The notes beneath the pieces were generated by a model. It was given only the letters and a program-made list of their open reading frames with translations, did not search any database and was not told the origin of the DNA. A stretch of DNA of 64,000 bases from Gymnothorax reevesii (Eukaryota > Chordata > Actinopteri > Anguilliformes > Muraenidae): the NCBI GenBank assembly GCA_029721435.1, contig CM056580.1, positions 72,937,367 to 73,001,366 of the forward strand. Reading direction: 5' to 3'. Both the position numbers and the translations under genes were made by a program. Shown in pieces: positions 57,296 to 64,000 of the stretch. Positions within the stretch are counted from its first letter, which is position 1; each line of letters opens with the position of its first letter.

Positions 57296-59161
57296 TGACA
57301 ATACCCCACAGCATTTTTCAGGGCTGAGGGGTAAAAACTGGTGGAATGAGTGCAATGCTCTCAGAAATATTCTGCTGGGAAGCCCACGTTTGCACATTCA
57401 TGTGGAGGTAAATTTGACTCTGCTGGTTTGGCAGCATGTGACCAACAGCATATTCGGCAGGTGGTTATAATGTCTTAGCTTATCACAGTATGTTTATTCA
57501 TCAGGTTGGCCAAGCCTGAACAAAATCAAGCTGTGGGTGGCGAAATGAGCATTTGAGTTGGATAATACAGTTTAAATAATAAATAAAAATAATAATGCTG
57601 CAATACCTTTATCACTTTTGGCAAGTGATATCTCTCAAACGGCCATATCTCAAGCCACTATAATTGGAGTGAACTCTCTCTCTCTGACACTCTCCCCTAC
57701 CAAGTCTGTTTGCAACTGTTGTTATTGAAACCATAATTGCATTTCTTGCATTATTGCATTTCATGCTCAGTGCACAGATGGACCCTTTTGAAACATCATA
57801 CTTTTCTGGGGATGGCTGCTAGCAGCAAATAAAACGATCTGTCCTGGGGTCCTTAATCTACGGAAGAGGAGACGAATGTTATGTCCACACAGCGTGACTT
57901 TTGCAAGTCAATGCCTCACTGTAAGTTAAGGCCTTGGCATTATTATCCCGTAGCAACAACTTAATTATCTTGTTCCCCAGCATTAAAAAGTGTGGCCACA
58001 CACTATTTTTATTAACACAGCATGACTCCTTTCTTCCTCCATAGTACTCGATTAACACAAAAAACATGCCCAAAGATCTCTATTTCCTCAAGCTGGTTCT
58101 CAAATTTTGACCTTTTTCTGTATCGTTTTCTCAATCTGACCTTATCAAAAGTTATTACTGCTGGTGAGGAATATTGTGGCAACAGGATGCTTGGCTGCTC
58201 TAGTTATGTGATGATTTAAATGTGAAATTACTTTTAAATAACTTTTTTGTCACAGTCAAACAAATGTCTAATATGAAGTTATTTATGAATTCAAGCAATT
58301 TTAAGAAGAAAAAACTTCAATAAAGGAAATAATTTTTATTCGGTAATTGCTGCATCCTGGCCATCTCTGTCCAATTATTGACTAAATTGAGTGAAAATAA
58401 CAGTTTAGTAAATACTTTCATCATAAAGAGGATGGGAAACACTCCATTTCAAAGATAACATATTGAACAGACATGATTTTTTAAAATATATAATTGTGTC
58501 AGTAATTGCCTGTATTCTGTCTTCTGTTTAGAGCAACAAGAGGTGCGGACACATTACTGTTGGATTTCACTGAGGTAAACAGCTCAAAGTGTTTTCAGAT
58601 AAGGCTTAGATGATTGCAAATTCAACTAAAAAGTATGTAGTGTACCTGAGTGATCGCTTTTAACGACATGTTGAAGTGCTGAGCAAGCTTGTGATGTGAT
58701 AAGAAATTACCAGAGCAACGTTATTCACAGCCTGTCTCTCGCTAGCTAACTTCAGATCGATACTTCGTCGAAAGTTATACTTTTAAAAAAATAAAAGACA
58801 AAGCACATTTATTCCATGGCAAGCTCTACAGGCAGAACGTAATCAAAACTGTTATTTAAACACATTTGGGCGTCCAGCCTTCTACAGGAAACAAACTTCT
58901 ACACAGACGGTGAGTCATTAGCTGGTGAAAGTGTGCAGTAATCAGAGTGCACCAGTCTGATGGCTGGACGCCAACACGTTTTAAAGTAAAAGTCTTCTTT
59001 TTTTTGTAATTCGGCATCTCCAATCTGGAATACCCAATCAGGGAACTTTGCATGATTACTTCAGCTTTTTCTCATGTGCGGCCCCCATTCCTCATATCAG
59101 GATAATGCACACAGTTTGCAGAAATCCGCCATTATCCCATTGGCCAATGTTAAGTATACAT
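57296..59161. other. no recognised feature
   Basis: An 11-bp inverted pair GGCGTCCAGCC / GGCTGGACGCC flanks an 80-90-bp segment near 58,869-58,972. Otherwise no domain or repeat recognised. Confidence 0.4.
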
Positions 59162-59460
59162 TCATCGCTTGATCCTTCGTAAGAGTAGAAGAAGGGCAGA
59201 GGCAACCCTAGATATGGAGAGCTCAGAATCTTCCTTATGAGCGCCTGTCTGGTCAACAGGAAGTACTGAGGGGAACTTTAATCTACGTAAACCTTCCCAG
59301 CAGACCCTTCCCAATTTGCATCCCTGTAACGCATTGGCCAATTGTGCGCTACTTCTGAAAAGAGCTGCCGACCACTGCTGGTTGATATGAGGCGGGGAGC
59401 GAACCCGCACTTCTGCTTTGCAACGCAATGTTTTTCCGAGTGAGCTATCCGGCAGCCCAC
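59162..59460 (-). mobile_element. tRNA-derived SINE
   Basis: On the minus strand it starts GTGGGCTGCCGGATAGCTCACTCGG, with an A-box-like ATAGCTCACTCGG, and about 45 bp later has a B-box-like CGGGTTCGCTCCCC. This is the head of a tRNA-related SINE. A body of about 220 bp follows, with GGAAGGTTTACGTAG and CTTACGAAGGATCAAGCGATGAATG at the end. Frames across it are not genes. Confidence 0.6.
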
Positions 59461-59736
59461 AAAGTAATAGTTTTTATTCGTGTTCTGCTGTTAAAACTTG
59501 CCATAGAAGAGGGTATTTTATCTATGTTTCTCAATATCATTGCCTCGTTTTTTTTTTCTTCTTCATTATTTCAAGATTTGCTCTGGACCCAAGAGTTTCC
59601 AAAAGCGCTCCTATCTCTAAGTTGATGATAACGTAATGCAATGAGCTACTGCAGCCGATGCGGCCGTCATAATCAGTGACGGCAAAAACCTTCTATCTCC
59701 ACTTTCGTTGGTCACAAACCTCCTAACTCCACGCCG

Positions 59737-60011
59737 TTCTGCATGGATTTTGCATGTTCTCCCTGTGTTCGCGTGGGATTCCTCCAGGTACTCAGGTTTC
59801 CTCCCACAGTCCAAAGACATGCATATCAGGCTAATCTAAGATGCTAAATTGCCCTTGGCAGAGTGGCAGAGTGAATGGTGTGTGTGCCCTGCGATGGATT
59901 GGTGAGCTGTCCCTGCCTTTCTCCCATTGTCAGCTGGGATAGGCTCCAGCTCCCCCTGTGACCCAAGTGAGGAAGAAACAGGTACAGAGAATGGATGGAT
60001 GGATGGATGGA
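59737..60011 (+). mobile_element. L2-type LINE 3' end with GGAT tail
   Basis: GGATTTTGCATGTTCTCCCTGTGTTCGCG, then GGTTTCCTCCCACAGTCCAAAGACATGCA, CTAAATTGCCC, CTGCGATGGATTGG, CAGCTGGGATAGGCTCCAGC, and a terminal (GGAT)n run at 59,991-60,011. This is the widespread vertebrate L2-family 3' UTR order. 5'-truncated, no coding part. Confidence 0.85.
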
Positions 60012-60013
60012 CG

Positions 60014-60381
60014 ATTCATGCACCTTTTACTGAAGGGTTCTGTTTTGCAAGTTGCACTGTGTGATTTGCTGTGTTTTGCTGTGTGATTTGCCATGGTGAA
60101 TGTCAAGTGGCTACTGAGGCAACACACAATGCAGAAAGTGTCCGTCTTGATGACTGCTGGTTGCACTCTGCCTCAGATGCCCATGTCAAGTCTCATGCAA
60201 ATGTCTGTAAAGCCAGCTAGTGCAGCAAACATACCTAATGAGTTGTTTTCACATCATTTATTTTTTGAGCTCAAGGAAATTAATGACAAAAGCCACAGCA
60301 GCCACAAAAATTCAAAGCAAATGCTGATCCAGCTGGGAATAGTTAGATTTCTACATACACAATAAATGAATAATATCACAC
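60014..60381. other. no recognised feature
   Basis: A 90-codon frame at 60,093-60,365 (+) has no domain I recognise. Confidence 0.35.
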
Positions 60382-60386
60382 TCAAG
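60382..60386. repeat. target duplication of solo LTR, left
   Basis: TCAAG, matched exactly by 61,607-61,611. Confidence 0.85.
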
Positions 60387-61606
60387 TGTTATGATTCTGC
60401 CATGTCTGCCTTGACCATGTTCATGCTTTGTAATTCTGACTGCCTTTTATGTTTTTTGACCCGTTGCCATGTCTGACTATTCTTTGTATAATGTATTGTG
60501 ATTTGGTGACTTTAATTTGTCATGTTTAGTCTTAATTTACTTTTCCATGTGTTACTTTTTGCCATATCTCATTCCGGTTCATGTTTTCCATTTTGCTTTG
60601 CACTTTGTCTCCCCCATCTGGTCTCATGTCTTGTCATTGCACACAGCCCCAGTGTTGTGTTTCACTCTTCGGGTGATTTATTGGATTCTGGTTTTCAATC
60701 TTCCTTCCGATCTCGTTTGCTGGCTTCACTCTTCTTTTCTATGTACTAACAATACTAACAGTTTATTATTTTCTCCTGAGATTACTAACGACAACTAACC
60801 TTGTATATAATACTAACTTACAAACGAGCACCAAGGATTTGTATAGTTGATTAACAAGCTCTCAGCACTCGCCCTGTTCTAGTCTCCGCCTCTTTGCTCT
60901 TCCTAATCTCCTGTGCTGCAACTTCTGTGAAAGCTCACGCCTGATCGCGCTTTTCTGTTTCTTATTATCTATGCACGTTAGAAACTACGTGACTGGAGCT
61001 GTTTATCTTTGTATAGGTTCGTCCCGTGATCCCTGTCCACGTTTTGGCTTCTGCCAAATTCCATGTGATCAGGTTCTCCCTCATGTGCTGCTCCCTTGTA
61101 ATCAGTCTTACTGTTTGCACCTGTGTCCCTTACCATGTGATCTCCCTGGAAGTGTATATTAGGTGTCTTCTCACAGCCAGTCTCTGTCAGATTGTTTTCC
61201 TAGTGTTCATGTGCCACGTTTCTTTTTGCCTTGATTACGCAGTGTTTATCTTTCTGACTGGATTGCCCGACTACTGATTTTTGGTTTGCCCTTTTTGGAT
61301 TATTGTTGCATCTGTGTTTTTTGAACCTTTCCTGCCTGACTTCGATTTTGTGGATTGCTGCCCTGTTTACGATTCGGATCTCCTACAAACCTCTGCCTGT
61401 GTACCAAATCTGTTTTGCCCGACTACGATTTTTGTGCTTGCTGCCTTGGTTACGACTCTGTTTCTGCCCCACTGGATTTTGACTTTTGGATTGCAGACTC
61501 TGTACTTTTGCCTTCTGCCCTGCGGGGGTTACCCCCCTCGTTCAATAAAATCCTCTTTTTTTGCAATCCTGTGTTCTTGCGTCTGGTTCCAGATCGATAC
61601 CTCACA
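60387..61606 (+). mobile_element. solo LTR with perfect 5-bp target duplication
   Basis: 1,220 bp, starting TGTTATGATTCTGCC and ending ACCTCACA, so TG...CA. It has TTCAATAAA near 61,541 after TGCCTTCTGCCCTGCGGGGG, which sets plus orientation. TCAAG flanks both ends. It is homologous along its length to 354-1,527. No internal retroelement sequence is adjacent. The open frames inside (up to 142 codons) come from T-rich LTR text and are not genes. Confidence 0.85.
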
Positions 61607-61611
61607 TCAAG
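61607..61611. repeat. target duplication of solo LTR, right
   Basis: TCAAG, the same as 60,382-60,386. Confidence 0.85.
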
Positions 61612-62196
61612 TCCTTCTCTGTGTGTTCCTGTGTTGTGTTTATTCATTGCAAGTACTTGGAAGGATGTTGCTGAGGTGTCCTATTAACGGAGAACTGTAT
61701 CTTATATAGCCACCGAGACACTGGCCAGGTTAATAAGACGCCTGCAGGCCATGATTCTCCCTCTCCCCTGCCTGGATGTCCAACACTGATCAAGCTTTGT
61801 GTTGTTACTTCAGTACTTTTTGGTATTATTTTACGCTTACAAAGTGCACCTCATACCACTCATTGGACTCATATACAGTTCGGTTCAAAAAATAGCAGTA
61901 CAACATCAATAACCTGATGAACCACTGTTAATAGCAGTAGTAATATCTCTGCATGGCGAATAATTTACTAGTAGATGTAGTAGTGTATTAGAAAAACAAC
62001 AGACCCAACTGTCATGACATGCATGCTTCTAATTGACTCAATCATTGACAGGGGTGTACTCAAATAATAGTAGTGTGGAGTTTAATCAGAGAAATAATTC
62101 ATTTGGTGTAGAAACAGGTGTAATTAATTGTCCTTCATAAAGAACAAAGGGAAGCAAATGTTTCACACATTGTTATAAAATAGATTTCCTTCTGAA

Positions 62197-62787
62197 TTGC
62201 AAAATAAAATGGGCTGTTCCAAACATTGTTCAGAGGAACAACGTAATTTGATTAAAAAGTTGATTGAAGAGGGAAAATTGTATAAAGAAGTAAAGAAAAT
62301 TATAGGATGCTCGGCTAAAATGATCTCAAATGCTTCAAAATGGCAACAAAAGCCTGAAACACGTGCAAAGAAACGAGCAACTACTGTAAAAACAGATCAA
62401 AGAAGAGTCAAAATGGCAACGATTCAGCCAATCATCACCTCCAGAAAAATCAAAGATATAAAATTACCCGTAAGTGCTGTCACAGTCTGAAGACATTTGA
62501 GAAAAGCTAAGCTACCAGCAAGAAGCCCCCGTAAAGCACCATTGTTGGAAAAACGGCATGTGTAGAATCGGTTAATATTTGCCAGTGAACCCTTTGATTT
62601 GCCCAAAGAGAAATAGCGAAACATTCTGAGGACTGATGAGAGAAAAATCGTTCTTTATGGGTCTAATGGTCATCAGCGGTATGGCAGATGACACCCGGGT
62701 ACTGAATGTAAGCCACAGTACACGGATAAGACAGTGAAGCACAGTGGTGCAAAAATTATGGTATGGGGATGTTTTTCATACTGTAGT
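62197..62787 (+). pseudogene. Tc1-like transposase, N-terminal part
   Basis: Starts at 62,197 or, more likely, 62,209 (MGCSKHC). It reads EEQRNLIKKLIEEGKLYKEV and KKIIGCSAKMISNASKWQQK as the DNA-binding helices. In the same frame, past in-frame stops at 62,488 and three later places, it reads KAKLPARSPRKAPLLEKRHV and LRTDERKIVLYGSNGHQRYG, the first catalytic aspartate region, then IMVWGCFSY. One frame with point stops but few indels suggests decay mostly by substitutions. Confidence 0.8.
62781..62787. repeat. target duplication of insertion, left
   Basis: CTGTAGT, the same as 63,681-63,687; deleting one copy and the insert rejoins the Tc1 sequence. Confidence 0.75.
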
Positions 62788-63680
62788 TCATCGGCGGAAC
62801 GAGACATATTTTACTGGGGCACGTGCCCCATTATTGGTCGGCAGTGCCCCAGTATAATTTTTCCCAGGGGATAAAAAAATCACGTTTTAAGTCTACATGT
62901 CCACATAATCTACAGTAAGAGAATCTACAGTAACAGAGTGCATAGGCACACAACTACTTAATATGATTACTGTAACTCATTGCTACTCTATTCACTTCAC
63001 TCCGTATAGTAGGCAATGGTATGTGGCAACTTAATATTCACGTGGCTTTGGCTGTGATTCGGTTAGAGCTCACTTCAGAAATTTGGTACGCAAGGTCACA
63101 CATACAACGGTGTCTGTTAGTGCTGACTGCTCTTGCCGTCATTCTTTCCACCTGTCTTCAGGTTAGTGCTGGGCAACTGCCTGTCCTTGTTTTCCCCTCT
63201 GTGTCGCCATTTCCATGGGAATTTAAATGTCGCAACTTTGCTTCAACTTTCAGCTGCCGTCTTGCCAGCTAGCTCAGGCTGTAAATTGAAGTAGCCAAGT
63301 GCAGACGTTAGCTGCTGCCTTATAGCTAACTGGCTCATCATAGGCATAACGTTGATTCATAATGGTTAGCCTAGCACTGTCAACTCAATTTCTGGAGATT
63401 GCTATCGATGTTTGATGAGCATATATGAGCTATTTCACGTTAAAACATGGGTTCTGTATGAACCGAAAATCGGGCTCATCGAGTACTTTGGTTATCATCA
63501 GTCCATTTAAGGTGGTTAATCATAGATCCAGACAACAAGATAATTTGAGATGAATGTATAATTTGAAGCACTACTTATGCTTTTTTATGATAAATTAGTG
63601 CAAAAAATCTTTTGCTTGTGCGCTTTACGTGCTCGCGTTGTTTGTGCCCCAGTACAGTATTAGGTCTAGTGAAGCCCCTG
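62788..63680. mobile_element. 893-bp insertion, possibly hAT-like, non-autonomous
   Basis: Defined by the interrupted Tc1 element and the 7-bp CTGTAGT duplication. The right end is GAAGCCCCTG. The left begins TCATCGGCGGAACGAGACA and holds the palindrome GGGGCACGTGCCCC at 62,817-62,830. GTGCCCCAGTA occurs near both ends. There is no transposase frame; the 83-codon frame at 63,021 has no domain. A duplication of 7 or 8 bp points to hAT, but terminal repeats are not clearly matched. Confidence 0.6.
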
Positions 63681-63687
63681 CTGTAGT
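63681..63687. repeat. target duplication of insertion, right
   Basis: CTGTAGT, matching 62,781-62,787. Confidence 0.75.
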
Positions 63688-64000
63688 ATTGGGCCTATTT
63701 ATACCAGGGATTATCGATCAGTTAAAATTCATCAAAATATTTGAAGAGATTATGTTTCCATATGCCGTGGAGGAAATGTCCCTGATTCGGGTGTTTCAAC
63801 AAGACAATGACCCCAGATACGAGAAAGGGAGCAAAATCTTTGTTCCAGGTGAACAGGATTGAGGTCTTGGAGTGGCCAGCTCAATCCCCCAACCTCAAAC
63901 CCATTGAAAACTTGTGGGGTGACATTAAAAATCCAGTTTCTGCATCTTAACCCAAAAATTTACAGGAACTGTGGAATGTAGTTTGTTCAACCTGAGCTGT
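63688..64000 (+). pseudogene. Tc1-like transposase, C-terminal part (cut by window edge)
   Basis: VFQQDNDPRYEKG carries the second catalytic aspartate. After a frameshift near 63,850, RIEVLEWPAQSPNLKPIEN followed by LWGDIK carries the last catalytic glutamate. Continuation lies outside the window. Confidence 0.8.

Larger units (their letters stand above)
61876..64000 (+). mobile_element. Tc1-like transposon, split by a 900-bp insertion
   Basis: The left terminal repeat starts after TA with CAGTTCGGTTCAAAAAATAG; a related CAAATAATAGTAGTGTGGAG lies near 62,070. Transposase relic follows at 62,197-62,787 and again from 63,688 to the window edge, where the element is cut off. An unrelated 893-bp segment with a CTGTAGT duplication separates the parts. 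Confidence 0.8.

Noticed and set aside
59401..59460. Functional tRNA gene on the minus strand
   Set aside because: Box motifs are SINE-like, acceptor stem pairing is missing and a long unrelated body follows.
60517..61709. Several plus-strand frames up to 142 codons, rich in Phe, Leu, Ser and Cys
   Set aside because: They fall in and just past the solo LTR, in T-rich text; the LTR ends and target duplication explain the sequence.

Overview
The window looks like gene-poor, AT-rich, repeat-dense DNA from a bony fish, most likely a teleost. This is inferred from the repeats: several Tc1-like transposon families, an L2-type LINE tail, tRNA-derived SINEs, a Gmr1-like Ty3/gypsy element, PIF/Harbinger-like and TTAA-flanked inverted-repeat elements, and solo LTRs. 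I found no convincing exon of a host protein gene, no rRNA or tRNA gene and no CRISPR array. Most short open frames are chance frames or decayed transposon pieces.

The centre, about 19.7-29.1 kb, is a nested transposon locus. A decayed APE-type LINE lies on the minus strand from about 19,726 to 29,068 or beyond. A 6,025-bp Ty3/gypsy-class LTR retrotransposon (22,584-28,608, minus strand) has inserted into its endonuclease frame. The insert has two 510-bp LTRs that I read as identical, a CAAC target duplication, a primer-binding-like site and a polypurine-like tract. Its domain order is Gag, protease, integrase, reverse transcriptase, RNase H. Integrase before RT is the order of the Gmr1 group, and the end of its Gag capsid resembles the vertebrate SCAN domain. 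Two frame breaks, each in a homopolymer run, are the only visible lesions in the coding region.

Left side, 0-19.7 kb: a full-length solo LTR (354-1,527), an exact 223-bp duplication (3.6 and 8.1 kb), a 419-bp tandem repeat (6.9-7.9 kb), a Harbinger-like element (10,687-11,618), an antisense Tc1 relic carrying a SINE (16.3-17.6 kb), another Tc1 relic (17.9-18.2 kb), and a TATA motif between two hairpins (19.4-19.5 kb).

Right side, 29-64 kb: an L1 ORF1 scrap, Tc1 relics (29.8-30.0, 30.4-30.9, 33.1, 36.4, 51.8-53.0 and 61.9-64.0 kb), a second Harbinger-like element (33,923-35,385), and a palindromic composite at 38-41.5 kb holding a (TA)32 tract and a TTAA-flanked element. Further right are nested inverted-repeat elements (45.5-47.0 kb), a hairpin MITE (47.8 kb), a minus-strand solo LTR (49,213-49,897), a 145-bp tandem repeat (56.8-57.3 kb), a SINE and an L2 tail (59.2-60.0 kb), a second solo LTR of the 354-1,527 family with a perfect TCAAG duplication (60,387-61,606), and a Tc1 relic split by a 900-bp insertion with a 7-bp target duplication.

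Intervening stretches are listed with what they hold, or as showing nothing I can recognise.
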